From assembly GCA_036505795.1 (NCBI GenBank), contig DASXSU010000033.1, positions 17,037-81,036 on the forward strand: 64,000 nt of DNA, given 5' to 3'. Origin of the DNA: NS-11 sp036505795 (GTDB lineage Bacteria > Nitrospirota > Nitrospiria > Nitrospirales > NS-4). This document shows positions 14,829 through 23,950 of this stretch, in pieces. The notes beneath the pieces are model-generated. The model saw nothing but the letters and a program-made list of their open reading frames with translations, made no database searches and was not told where the DNA came from. Numbering within the stretch: the first letter of the stretch is position 1; each line of letters starts with the position of its first letter. Both the position numbers and the translations under genes were made by a program.

Positions 14829-16064
14829 TTAGAAGAATTCCCGTGCCCAGCTTTTCATATGCTCCACTACCCGCCACAAGCGACGGCCTTTGCGATACCC
14901 ATGCAACGCCAGGTCTGTCTCCTGATGGAGCGCGTGGATGATCAATCCAACGCTCGTCGAAAACATGGGATTGCCGACATGCTCGTGAATGCCCCCCACG
15001 CCGGCCGGCAAACCTCGCCTTGCCGGCAGATCCAGGATGCGCTCGGCCATGTCGGCCATGCCCTCCATGAGCGAAGTGCCGCCTGTGATCACCACACCAC
15101 CCGTGACGACACCCTCATAGCCGGCCCGCTTGATTTCTCTCGCCACAAGATCGAACAATTCCTCGGCTCGCGGCTCGATGATATCTGCGAGAAGCTTACG
15201 CGAAAGGCTGCGGACCGGACGGTTGCCGATACTCGTCACTTCGATGACATCATCGTCCTTGACCAGCGACGCGACCGCACACCCGTATTGTACTTTGAGG
15301 CGTTCCGCCTCCGAGCGAGCCGTCTTTAGTCCCACCGCGATATCGTTCGTGAAATGATCACCGCCGACCGGAATAATGGCGGTATGCATCACGCTGCCTT
15401 CGGAAAAGATCGCCAGATCCGTTGTACCGCCCCCCATATCGACCATGACAACGCCCAGCTCGCGCTCATCTTCGTTGAGCACCGCCTCGCTGGACGCGAG
15501 GGGCTGTAGAATAATACCGATCACATCCAGGCCGCCCCGCTCAACGCTCTTGACCAGGTTCTGAACCGAGGTGACGGCGCCGGTGATGATGTGCACGTTG
15601 ACCTTGAGGTGAGACCCCGACATGCCGAGCGGATCGCGAATGCCATCCTGATCGTCGACGATGAATTCTCGGGGCAGCACGTGCAGGACTCGATGGTCCG
15701 ATTTCACAATGGCAGCCGACCTCGCAGCGTTTACCGCTCGAACAATGTCCGCGCGGGTGACCTCGCCGCTCTTGATCGCCACCAGCCCGTCCGAGGTCAG
15801 GCTATTGATGTGGCCCCCGGCAATGCCCACATACACGGAGTTAATGACGATGCCGGAAACCACTTCTGCCTCTTCCACCGCTTTCCGCACAGAGGCTACG
15901 GTATCTTCGATATTAATGACGACGCCTTTGCGCAATCCTCGCGACAGACTGGTGCCGACGCCGATGACATCCGCCCCTCCGTCGTCGCGCAGCTCCGCGA
16001 CCACGGCGCGGGTCTTCGTGGTGCCGATATCCAGGCCTACGATGATTTGGTCTTTTCGACCCAC
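14829..16064 (-). CDS. ftsA: Cell division protein FtsA
   Basis: A 411-residue actin-like ATPase that tethers FtsZ to the membrane. Visible features are the phosphate-1 motif GLDIGTTKT, the SHS2/1C region (residues ~85-165), phosphate-2 VVMDMGGGTTDLA (VVMVDMGGG), adenosine motif GVVITGGTS, and a C-terminal amphipathic segment ending MKSWAREFF that fits the membrane-targeting helix. The start is GTG 16064, with GGAG six bases before it, inside the end of ftsQ (28-bp overlap), so translation is coupled. Confidence 0.95.
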   Translation of the reverse strand: MGRKDQIIVGLDIGTTKTRAVVAELRDDGGADVIGVGTSLSRGLRKGVVINIEDTVASVRKAVEEAEVVSGIVINSVYVGIAGGHINSLTSDGLVAIKSGEVTRADIVRAVNAARSAAIVKSDHRVLHVLPREFIVDDQDGIRDPLGMSGSHLKVNVHIITGAVTSVQNLVKSVERGGLDVIGIILQPLASSEAVLNEDERELGVVMVDMGGGTTDLAIFSEGSVMHTAIIPVGGDHFTNDIAVGLKTARSEAERLKVQYGCAVASLVKDDDVIEVTSIGNRPVRSLSRKLLADIIEPRAEELFDLVAREIKRAGYEGVVTGGVVITGGTSLMEGMADMAERILDLPARRGLPAGVGGIHEHVGNPMFSTSVGLIIHALHQETDLALHGYRKGRRLWRVVEHMKSWAREFF

Positions 16065-16975
16065 ATTTGTCTCCCTCCTTTGCCGCGCACGATAATTCGG
16101 TCTTGGAACCTCAGATCGACCTCCACCTCGCCATGTTTCGAGCCGCCCAATCGCAGATGGCCATTCTCATCCGCGGAGAGACCATTTTGTTCTTTTCTGC
16201 CGGCCAGACCCGATCCTTCCATTTCACCAGCCCGCATGAATCCCCGCTCCGCCAAACGTCGATAGCGTTCCACCTTGTCCTCAAAGGCCCCTTCACCGAA
16301 GCGAATGCGCAAACCGTCGTAGTACGCCACCATATCTCCCGGCGTCCGGAGGTCCACCTCCATTCGATTCGCGCCAACCTCTCCCAGGACACTTGATAGC
16401 GCAATGCCCGCCAGAACCCGCTCGGTCGTATCGGAGTTTCTGGAGACCACTTGCGCAAAGTCGATACCCGTCAGGACAGGAAATCCTTCAAACGTCCCTT
16501 CTCTCGCTTCCGCGATCACGCCGCCGTCGTCGCCGAGGAGCAGTTCGCGATGTCCGTCGCGAAGTACCACAGCCGGCTCTCGCTCCTTCAACTCCACAAC
16601 CAGCGTGTCGGGAAACACCCGTCGCACTTCCGCCCGCTGGATCCAGGGTAGCGACTCAAGACTCTGCTTCAACTTGCCGGTATCGGTTGCAATGAGCCCG
16701 CTCGCCGCTTCAAGGTGAAGGGCGGCGAGGACCTCCTCTCGAGAAACCTTCCTGACTTCATTGACCTCCACGGAGGTGATTGGAAAGAATTGGTCCGCCC
16801 AGCCAATCAACTTCGTCAGGTCCGGAATCGCAGCTTGTCGGCCATACCAATATCCACCGCTGCCCGACACGATCAAGATGAGCAGCGCAAGTATGCGGAA
16901 CGTGCCTCGTCTGGTTCGGGTCCCTGAGTCTTCGGCTGTACGCCGACGGTTTGGTTTCGTTCGTTTATGGATCAT
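16037..16975 (-). CDS. ftsQ: Cell division protein FtsQ
   Basis: A 312-residue bitopic membrane protein. It has a basic cytoplasmic tail (residues 1-25), one transmembrane helix (FRILALLILIVSGSGGYWY), then a POTRA domain starting ITSVEVNEVRKVSREEVLAAL and the FtsQ/DivIB beta domain (WIQRAEVRRVFPDTLVVELKEREP). FtsQ links early and late divisome parts through FtsB and FtsL. It starts inside the ddl stop (4-bp overlap) and ends inside ftsA. Sequence is diverged, but motif order and gene order make the call safe. Confidence 0.92.
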   Translation of the reverse strand: MIHKRTKPNRRRTAEDSGTRTRRGTFRILALLILIVSGSGGYWYGRQAAIPDLTKLIGWADQFFPITSVEVNEVRKVSREEVLAALHLEAASGLIATDTGKLKQSLESLPWIQRAEVRRVFPDTLVVELKEREPAVVLRDGHRELLLGDDGGVIAEAREGTFEGFPVLTGIDFAQVVSRNSDTTERVLAGIALSSVLGEVGANRMEVDLRTPGDMVAYYDGLRIRFGEGAFEDKVERYRRLAERGFMRAGEMEGSGLAGRKEQNGLSADENGHLRLGGSKHGEVEVDLRFQDRIIVRGKGGRQMWVEKTKSS

Positions 16976-17976
16976 GGGATTTCCTCACTCTTTTTCTTCT
17001 TCCGTGAGATTTGCTTTTTCTCCTTTTCGAGAACAGCTGCGCGGTCGATGGCGGACTGAAGTATCGCTTCGACGAGACCTTCGTATGACAGGCGCGCCAC
17101 CTTCGCCGCCATCGGTAGAAGACTCGTCTGGGTCATACCGGGAACGGTATTGATTTCGAGGACAAATGGACGCCCGCGTGGATCAAGCCGAAAATCCACC
17201 CGGGTCGCTCCACGGCAACCCAAACGACGGTGCACTTCGAGCGCTAACGATTGAAGAAGTTTTGCGGTCGCATGAGAAATCGGAGCCGGTGCCAAATAGA
17301 CACTGGCGCCGGCGGTGTACTTGGCTGCGTAGTCATAGAAGCCATTGGGCGCCTGAATCTCCACCGCCGGCAAGGGCCGATCATTCACCACGCCCACCGT
17401 CAATTCCCGACCTTTGATGTATTCCTCAACGAGCACGGAGGGGCCGTATTTAAAAGCCAGTTCCAGGCCGGCGCCCAGCTCCCGCGATTGCCTGACGATC
17501 GAGATACCGAGGGTCGAGCCCTGATTAAGCGGCTTCACCACCACAGGGAAACCAAATCCGCGAGGCAGAGGAGCTTTGCGTTCCGCGCGGGTGAGGACCG
17601 TTCCTTTGGGGACAGGGATGTGATGGTATTCCAAGAGCGCCTTGGTCACAGCTTTATCCATCCCCATCGCGCAAGCCTGGACACCCGAGCCCGTGTACGG
17701 CAAACCGAGAATTTCCAACATCCCCTGAATCGTGCCATCTTCCCCTCCGGGCCCGTGCAATGCGATGAACACCATCTGAGCGCGAAGTTCGCGCAATCGC
17801 ATCCCCACCGACCGATCCATATCAAGAGGGATCGCGTCATAGCCTTTCCTCAATAGAGCGGCCAAGACCGCCCGGCCCGTCCGGAGCGAGATCTCGCGCT
17901 CAGCGGAGGGTCCCCCCATCAGCACGGCAATTCGGTTTGTCGTCAACAATGCAGTCTCAGTGCTCCTGCGCCTCAC
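16972..17976 (-). CDS. ddl: D-alanine--D-alanine ligase
   Basis: A 334-residue ATP-grasp enzyme that joins two D-Ala before addition by MurF. Motifs are MGGPSAEREISLRTG, HGPGGEDGTIQGMLE, PYTGSGVQACAMGMDKAVTK, FPVVVKPLNQGSTLGI and the metal/product site FVLEINTVPGMTQTSL. The last ~20 residues (EKEKKQISRKKKKSEE) form a Lys-rich tail not usual for the family. The start used is GTG 17976, without a good ribosome site; a TTG ten codons in is an alternative. It overlaps ftsQ by 4 bp. Confidence 0.93.
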   Translation of the reverse strand: MRRRSTETALLTTNRIAVLMGGPSAEREISLRTGRAVLAALLRKGYDAIPLDMDRSVGMRLRELRAQMVFIALHGPGGEDGTIQGMLEILGLPYTGSGVQACAMGMDKAVTKALLEYHHIPVPKGTVLTRAERKAPLPRGFGFPVVVKPLNQGSTLGISIVRQSRELGAGLELAFKYGPSVLVEEYIKGRELTVGVVNDRPLPAVEIQAPNGFYDYAAKYTAGASVYLAPAPISHATAKLLQSLALEVHRRLGCRGATRVDFRLDPRGRPFVLEINTVPGMTQTSLLPMAAKVARLSYEGLVEAILQSAIDRAAVLEKEKKQISRKKKKSEEIP

Positions 17977-17985
17977 AAGCGGCGT

Positions 17986-18915
17986 TTAATTGAGCCCATC
18001 TTTCCCGGATTCCCGTCCCACGATTTGGACCTCCAGTTCGAGGGCTACCCCGAACTTCTCCACGACGGTTTTTCCGACGAGCCCAATAAGCGCCTGAGTG
18101 TCCTTTGCCGTCGCGTGTCCGCGATTCACGATAAAGTTAGCGTGCTTCGTAGACACCTGGGCGTCGCCGATACGCGCACCCTTGAGGCCGGCAGCCTCAA
18201 TGAGTCGCCCCGCGGAGTCGCTCTGGGGATTTTTGAAAACGCATCCCGCATTCGGCATTTCGATCGGTTGCGTCGTTTTCCGTCGATGAAGCGAATCTTT
18301 CACGCTCGACTCGATTTTAGCCTTCGTACCCGGTTGCAGGCCAAGCCATGCGCCCACCACGACGCCTTCGGGAAGGCGGCTGCGACGATAGCTGTATCCC
18401 GCTTCCTCCCCGGACACATCGAGGATCGCCCCCGTCATTGTTACGAGTCGGATTTTCCGGACCACTTCCTTCATTTCTCCAAAGCGTGTGCCCGCATTCA
18501 TGACGACGCATCCGGCGACCGTGCCGGGAATCCCGGCGGCAAACTCGAGGCCGGTGAGTCCCCGCTGCATCGCTACCTTTAAAAGACGCGGCATCAACAC
18601 TCCACCCTCGGCATAGAGCAGTCCGCCTTCCTGCTCCTCGATGCGATTCAACTTCACGAGCCGCACCACGATGCCTTCGATCCCGCCGTCTCGAACCAGT
18701 AGATTGGTGCCGCCCATCACAAATACCGGAATCTTTTCGGCGTAAGCCCCCGCCATTAATTGCTGGAGCGATTCCACATCGGCCGGCTCAACATAGGCGT
18801 CCGCAGGACCTCCGATCCGGAACGAGGTGTACAGTCGCATCGGCTCATCGAAACGCACAATGCCGTTGATCCCCGACAGCAGCGTTTGAATCTCTTTTTT
18901 GATCATCCTGCTCAC
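17986..18915 (-). CDS. murB: UDP-N-acetylenolpyruvoylglucosamine reductase
   Basis: A 309-residue FAD enzyme making UDP-MurNAc with NADPH. Motifs are YTSFRIGGPADAYVEP (FAD site), VFVMGGTNLLVRDGGI, EFAAGIPGTVAGCVVMNAG, YSYRRSRLP and, near the C-terminus, PNAGCVFKNPQSDSAGRLIE followed by HANFIVN. The Ser in the SDSAGRLIE stretch is the expected catalytic proton donor, and the layout is of the shorter type II MurB. The start is GTG 18915 or ATG 18906. It lies 6 bp after murC. Confidence 0.93.
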   Translation of the reverse strand: MSRMIKKEIQTLLSGINGIVRFDEPMRLYTSFRIGGPADAYVEPADVESLQQLMAGAYAEKIPVFVMGGTNLLVRDGGIEGIVVRLVKLNRIEEQEGGLLYAEGGVLMPRLLKVAMQRGLTGLEFAAGIPGTVAGCVVMNAGTRFGEMKEVVRKIRLVTMTGAILDVSGEEAGYSYRRSRLPEGVVVGAWLGLQPGTKAKIESSVKDSLHRRKTTQPIEMPNAGCVFKNPQSDSAGRLIEAAGLKGARIGDAQVSTKHANFIVNRGHATAKDTQALIGLVGKTVVEKFGVALELEVQIVGRESGKDGLN

Positions 18916-18921
18916 GCGTGC

Positions 18922-20289
18922 TCATGGCAGACGTTCGAGGAGCGCCCTGCCGGTTTTCCAAATATCCCCTGCCCCCATTGTCAGCACCAGATCCCCGGAC
19001 CGAAGATGAGGAAGCACCTTCTCCACCAATTCTTCCTTGCGCGGCACATACGTCAGGGGCGGTCCCCCTGAGCCTTGAATCGTCTGCGCCAATCGCTCGC
19101 CGTTTACGCCGGGAATCGGCGACTCTCCAGCGGCATAGATCTCAGTGAGAAACAGGAGGTCGGCCTGGTTAAAAGCCACGGCGAATTCGTCCACGAGATC
19201 CTGTGTCCTGGTATACCGGTGAGGTTGAAACAGCACGACCAGGCGGCGGTTTGAGCCGCCCTTCGCCGCCGCCAATGTCGCCTTTATTTCCGTGGGGTGG
19301 TGCCCATAGTCGTCGATCATAGTGATGCCCCCCTTTTCGCCGACGATCTGAAACCGCCGTTCCACCCCGGTGAAGCTTTCGAGGGCAAGCGCAATCTGCG
19401 CCACGGGAACGCCCAGTTCCAATCCAATGGCGATCGCGGCCAGGGCGTTGCGAACGTTATGCACACCGGGCATGGCCACCCGAAAACGCCCCAGATCTTC
19501 CCCCTTGAGCCGTGCTGAGAACTGCGCCGTCCTTTCTTGTAGTTCGATGTTCGCGCCCTGGAGTTCAGCGCCCTGAGCCAGGCCATAGGTCTGAAAGCGC
19601 TTCGTCAGTAAAGGCAGCATAGCGGCCAACTGAGGGTCGTCGACACACAGCACCGCCAGCCCATAGAACGGAATCTTATTGATGAATTCAACAAAGGCCT
19701 GATTGAGTCGCTCCATTGTGCCGTAATGATCCAGATGCTCCCGATCCATGTTGGTCACAGCGACGATGGTCGGGGAAAGTTTCAAAAACGAGCCATCACT
19801 CTCATCGGCCTCCGCCACCAGAAGTTCGCCGCGCCCGAGACGTGCATGACTGCCTAACGCGTTCACTTTTCCACCGATGACAATGGTAGGGTCCAATCCG
19901 CCTTCCGCGAGCACATGGGCCACTAGGGATGTCGTCGTGGTCTTGCCATGGGCTCCGGCGATAGCCACGCCATATTTAAGCCGCATCAGTTCGGCAAGCA
20001 TTTCCGCCCTAGGGATGACCGGAATGAGTTTCGCCTTGGCTGCCACCACTTCGGGATTCGTCGGAGAAACGGCCGAGGAGATCACGACCACCTGGGCTGT
20101 CCCGACATTGCTTGCCGCGTGACCGATAAAGACGATGCCTCCGAGGCTGCGAATCCGCTTGACGGTCTCGGACTCTTGAAGATCCGACCCCGTCACCTTA
20201 TACCCAATCGTCAGCAGTACCTCGGCGATGCCGCTCATGCCGGCGCCGCCGATGCCGACGAAATGAATCTGCTGAATTCGTTTAAACAT
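18922..20289 (-). CDS. murC: UDP-N-acetylmuramate--L-alanine ligase
   Basis: A 455-residue Mur ligase adding L-Ala to UDP-MurNAc. The N-terminal Rossmann-like motif is FVGIGGAGMSGIAEVL, the ATP loop AGAHGKTTTTSLVAHVL, then TNMDREHLDHYG, and the C-terminal domain has YGHHPTEIKATLAAA. The full three-domain length is present. It starts 2 bp after murG and is followed by murB, as in classical dcw clusters. Confidence 0.95.
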   Translation of the reverse strand: MFKRIQQIHFVGIGGAGMSGIAEVLLTIGYKVTGSDLQESETVKRIRSLGGIVFIGHAASNVGTAQVVVISSAVSPTNPEVVAAKAKLIPVIPRAEMLAELMRLKYGVAIAGAHGKTTTTSLVAHVLAEGGLDPTIVIGGKVNALGSHARLGRGELLVAEADESDGSFLKLSPTIVAVTNMDREHLDHYGTMERLNQAFVEFINKIPFYGLAVLCVDDPQLAAMLPLLTKRFQTYGLAQGAELQGANIELQERTAQFSARLKGEDLGRFRVAMPGVHNVRNALAAIAIGLELGVPVAQIALALESFTGVERRFQIVGEKGGITMIDDYGHHPTEIKATLAAAKGGSNRRLVVLFQPHRYTRTQDLVDEFAVAFNQADLLFLTEIYAAGESPIPGVNGERLAQTIQGSGGPPLTYVPRKEELVEKVLPHLRSGDLVLTMGAGDIWKTGRALLERLP

Positions 20290-20291
20290 TT

Positions 20292-21416
20292 CTAGGCGCG
20301 TCCTACCAATTCTCGGCAGGCATGGACGACCTGTTCGGCCGCGTCCGGCCGTCCAAGAGAGCGACTGTGTCGTCCCATCTCGGCCAACCGTTGAGGATCA
20401 TTGATCAGGGCGCTGACCGCCTGCGCCAACACGGTCCCGCTCAAGTTGTGATCTAAAATCACCTGCGCAGCGCCGGCCTGTTCCAGAACCCGCGCATTAC
20501 GCTCTTGATGGCCATGAATAGCATGCGGGAACGGAATGAAAATCGCTGGCTTCCCACACGCGGTGATCTCGGCCACCGTTGTCGCGCCCGAGCGCCCGAT
20601 GATCAAGTCGGCCTGCGTGAGGGCCCGCGGAACATCGAACAAGAATGCCGCGACCTCCGGCTCGGCAACCGGGAACCCTTGTTGAACCGCGGCACGATAG
20701 GTCGTTGCGACTTCCTCGAAATCCCGCTCTCCAGTCTGGTGGATGATGCGCATGCCGGGATGGGACTGTGCCAGAATTGGAAATGCGCCGGTCATCGCGC
20801 GATTGATCGAACGGGCGCCCTGGCTACCCCCTAAGACTAGGAGTAGAGGACCGCGGACATGGGCCGGGCTGTCAGCCCCGGGCGTGGCATTGCCGGACGA
20901 CATCAGATCAAGGAATGCCCGTCGAATCGGAGTGCCGACCACCCGTGTTTTTCGAGCGTCGAAAAACGGCAGCGCCTCGGCAAAGGAGACGAATACAAGA
21001 TGGGCAAGTGGCGAGAGGAGCCGATTTGCCATACCGGGATACGCATTGGGCTCGAGGATCACGCGCTTTATTCCGAGCAACGTAGCGGCCGTAACCAAAG
21101 GCGGGCTGGTGTAGCCGCCGATGCCGATGACGAGATCCGGCCGGCGCGCCCGACAGAGCGCTAGACACTGGGCAAGACCGAGGGGGGTGACGGCGAGCCC
21201 GACGATCCCTCCGATGGGACCTTTGCCCATGATGCCGCGGGCCTTCATCGTGACGAGCTCATATCCTTCTCTCGGCATCACTTTTGTTTCGATCCCTCGG
21301 CTGGTCCCCACAAAGGTGATCTTGGCGCTCTCCAGTTGCCGTTCAAACTCTCTGGCGATCGCCACTCCGGGATAGAGATGCCCACCTGTCCCGCCGGCCG
21401 CGATGATCACCCGCAT
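20292..21416 (-). CDS. murG: UDP-N-acetylglucosamine--lipid I transferase
   Basis: A 374-residue GT-B glycosyltransferase that turns lipid I into lipid II on the inner face of the membrane. Motifs are IIAAGGTGGHLYPGVAIA (N-terminal G loop), GIGGYTSPPLVTAA, LEPNAYPGMANRLL, LLVLGGSQGARSINRA, and the UDP-GlcNAc site IGRSGATTVAEITACGKPAIFIPFPHA. Length is normal. It lies 7 bp after ftsW and 2 bp before murC. Confidence 0.95.
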   Translation of the reverse strand: MRVIIAAGGTGGHLYPGVAIAREFERQLESAKITFVGTSRGIETKVMPREGYELVTMKARGIMGKGPIGGIVGLAVTPLGLAQCLALCRARRPDLVIGIGGYTSPPLVTAATLLGIKRVILEPNAYPGMANRLLSPLAHLVFVSFAEALPFFDARKTRVVGTPIRRAFLDLMSSGNATPGADSPAHVRGPLLLVLGGSQGARSINRAMTGAFPILAQSHPGMRIIHQTGERDFEEVATTYRAAVQQGFPVAEPEVAAFLFDVPRALTQADLIIGRSGATTVAEITACGKPAIFIPFPHAIHGHQERNARVLEQAGAAQVILDHNLSGTVLAQAVSALINDPQRLAEMGRHSRSLGRPDAAEQVVHACRELVGRA

Positions 21417-21423
21417 GCTGCGC

Positions 21424-22575
21424 TTAGCCGGACGGCCGGTTGCGCGAGACGGACATCAGCATTCCCGTTCCGATCATATTGACGATGAGCGAAGAGCCGC
21501 CGTAACTCAGGAACGGTAAAGGCAGCCCTTTCGTCGGGAGAAGACCGGATATCGCCCCGACATTAATCAGCGTGTGAAAGGCCACAAGAAAGCTTACGCC
21601 GAAGGCCAGGTAGCGCCCGAACGGATCTTCGGCCGCCAGTGCGATCATGAAACCCTTGGCGACGAACGCGGCCAACAAGACAATCACAATACTGGTGCCC
21701 AGAAACCCGAACTCCTCGCCGAGCATGGACAACACGAAATCCGTGTGCGGTTCGGGCAAGAAGAAAAGCTTCTGGCGCCCCTCGCCGAGTCCCACACCAA
21801 ACGGTCCTCCTCCGCCAAGCGCTAGAAACGACTGAATCACCTGGAAACCAGTCCCTTCCGGATCACTCCACGGGTCGAGAAAGCTAAGCATGCGTTGGCG
21901 CCGATAGCCGACTCCCGCGATGAGGAGGTAAAGGGCCGGTAACGCCGCGAGCCCGATCAGCGAGAGATGGCCGAGCCGCGCGCCGCCGACAAACAACAGG
22001 CCGAAACTGACCAGTCCGATCACGGTGGCGGTCCCGAGGTCCGGTTCGACCAGCACCAGCGCCATAACAAGGCCGATCACGACGAGGGGCGGAACAAACC
22101 CCAGACGAAAGTCTTCGATGCGCTCGCCCTTCTTGGCCAGGTAATGCGCGAGGTATAACAAGACACCGACCTTGATGAGTTCCGCGGGCTGAATCGTCAA
22201 TGAGCCAAGCTTCAGCCAGCGGCGCGCGCCTTTGACACTGACGCCGATCATGGGAAGCAGCACCGCCACTAAAGCGACCAGACCGATCAGCAAGATCGGA
22301 ACCCCCCAGGCCCTGAGGGTCTTCAAATCGGTGCGGGCAAAGATCATCAGCAAGACCATCCCAACCGCCAGCCAAACCAGTTGGCGCTTGAGAAAATAGG
22401 CCGAATCCCCGAACCGTTTTTGAGCCATGACGGCACTCGCGCTGTAGATCATCCCGATCCCTATGGCGATCAGGATAAAGGCCAGCAGCATGAGAGTCCG
22501 GTCTACCCGGTGCGAGTAGGAAGGGGCGGGATCCGAGCGGTAGAGTGTCAGCGTCTGCGCGTCATGCCAGCTCAT
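21424..22575 (-). CDS. ftsW: Peptidoglycan polymerase FtsW (SEDS family)
   Basis: A 383-residue polytopic membrane protein of the SEDS family, the septal glycan polymerase that pairs with FtsI. About ten hydrophobic segments can be counted. Family motifs include MIYSASAVMAQKRFGDSAYFLKRQL, LVEPDLGTATVI (catalytic Asp), FLDPWSDPEGTGFQVIQS and the end ISGLLPTKGLPLPFLSYGGSSL. I chose ATG 22575, which gives a normal cytoplasmic start and overlaps murD by 14 bp. The frame is open upstream, but that stretch is the antisense-like shadow of murD. Confidence 0.94.
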   Translation of the reverse strand: MSWHDAQTLTLYRSDPAPSYSHRVDRTLMLLAFILIAIGIGMIYSASAVMAQKRFGDSAYFLKRQLVWLAVGMVLLMIFARTDLKTLRAWGVPILLIGLVALVAVLLPMIGVSVKGARRWLKLGSLTIQPAELIKVGVLLYLAHYLAKKGERIEDFRLGFVPPLVVIGLVMALVLVEPDLGTATVIGLVSFGLLFVGGARLGHLSLIGLAALPALYLLIAGVGYRRQRMLSFLDPWSDPEGTGFQVIQSFLALGGGGPFGVGLGEGRQKLFFLPEPHTDFVLSMLGEEFGFLGTSIVIVLLAAFVAKGFMIALAAEDPFGRYLAFGVSFLVAFHTLINVGAISGLLPTKGLPLPFLSYGGSSLIVNMIGTGMLMSVSRNRPSG

Positions 22576-23950
22576 TGACCCGCTCCTTGAACTGGCGGCC
22601 GCGATCTTTGTAATCCTGGAACATGTCGAAGCTGGCGCAGACCGGCGAGAGCAGAACCGTATCGCCCGGACGCGCAAGAGACGCCGCTTGCTGCACCGCG
22701 TCGGCCAGCGTGCCGGCCAGGCTGACAGGCGCAGCACCTTTTAGCATCTCGCGGAAGCGGGTGCGAGCTTCTCCGATCAGAATGACCTGTTTTGTCTTAC
22801 CCTGCACTGCTTCCACCAAACCCGGATACTGTTCCCCTTTTTCTCGGCCACCGGCGATCAAAATCACCGGGCCGGGGAGACTTTCCAAAGCCTTAATGGT
22901 AGCGTCCACGTTCGTGCCCTTTGAGTCATTAATATAGGTGACATCGCGTAGGACGCGTACGACCTCCATCACGTGTTCGAGTCCGCGAAATTCCTGTAGG
23001 GTACGGCGGATCGTATTCATCGGGCAGCCGGCCAGAACCGCGACAGCAGTTGCAGCCATGACATTCTCAAGATTGTGGACCCCGCGAAGCCGCAAGTCGG
23101 CGATCGGCACGACTTCTTCGGTCGCCTCTCGCAAATTCGACATAATCATTTCACGCTGGAGAAATACGCCGCGTGTGACAGTTTCCCTACGGCTGAACCG
23201 CACCGGCCTTCCCAACGAAAAAGGCCTGAATATCGCGAGTCCGGCATCGTCGGCATTGAGGATCGCATAGTCGTCAGCGGTTTGATTCTCAAACACTCTT
23301 GCCTTAGCGGCGGCGTAATCTTTAAAGGAAGGATACCGATCCAAATGATCCGGGGTGACGTTGAGTATGGCCCCAATCCACGGATGAAATGTCTCAATGG
23401 TCTCCAACTGGAAGCTCGAGACTTCGGCCACAACGAAATCCCATTGGCGACCTTGCAGCGAAAGAAGCGCCGCATCCGCCAGCGGCGTGCCTAGGTTTCC
23501 GCCCACGAAGATATCAAAGCCGGCGTTCTTCAAGAGTTCGCCGATTAAACTGATCGTGGTGCTCTTCCCATTCGTCCCGGTGATCGCAATCAATCTGCCC
23601 GTGAGATAGCGAGACGCGAACTCCAGTTCGCCAAGCAGCCGAATGCCTGTTCTGCGCGCATCTTGAAGCGGCTCCAGGGACATCGGGACGCCGGGGCTGA
23701 TCAACGCCAGGTCCGATCCCCGCAGGGCCCCTTCGTACTGCCCATTGCCGAAGAGTTCAACAGGAGAGGCCACAACACCCGAGAGCACCTGAGCCAATTC
23801 TGATTCCGGCTTCCGGTCCGCAATTGCGACGCGCGCCCCTAGGGCGCTCAGCAGACGGAGCGCTGACTGGCCGCTTCGACCGAAGCCGATGACGGCCACC
23901 CGTTTCCCTTGAAGATCCAAACGTAGGCCGTCGCTCATCGCCACTCTCAT
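22562..23950 (-). CDS. murD: UDP-N-acetylmuramoylalanine--D-glutamate ligase
   Basis: A 462-residue Mur ligase adding D-Glu. It shows the N-terminal nucleotide-binding motif VAVIGFGRSGQSALRLL, the ATP loop ITGTNGKSTTISLIGELL, TPDHLDRYPSF in the central domain, FRGLEHVMEVV and the C-terminal ILIAGGREKGEQYPGL and LLSPVCASFDMFQDYKDRG. The ATG overlaps the mraY stop as ATGA. ATG at codon five is a minor alternative. Confidence 0.95.
   Translation of the reverse strand: MRVAMSDGLRLDLQGKRVAVIGFGRSGQSALRLLSALGARVAIADRKPESELAQVLSGVVASPVELFGNGQYEGALRGSDLALISPGVPMSLEPLQDARRTGIRLLGELEFASRYLTGRLIAITGTNGKSTTISLIGELLKNAGFDIFVGGNLGTPLADAALLSLQGRQWDFVVAEVSSFQLETIETFHPWIGAILNVTPDHLDRYPSFKDYAAAKARVFENQTADDYAILNADDAGLAIFRPFSLGRPVRFSRRETVTRGVFLQREMIMSNLREATEEVVPIADLRLRGVHNLENVMAATAVAVLAGCPMNTIRRTLQEFRGLEHVMEVVRVLRDVTYINDSKGTNVDATIKALESLPGPVILIAGGREKGEQYPGLVEAVQGKTKQVILIGEARTRFREMLKGAAPVSLAGTLADAVQQAASLARPGDTVLLSPVCASFDMFQDYKDRGRQFKERVNELA

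Noticed and set aside
15591..16265. Long plus-strand frame antisense to ftsA and ftsQ
   Set aside because: It is a complement shadow of well-supported genes, with no family motif and no promoter or ribosome site.
22576..22737. N-terminal extension of FtsW
   Set aside because: The additional 54 codons are Arg/Ser/Cys-rich out-of-frame murD sequence; ATG 22575 gives the normal SEDS start.
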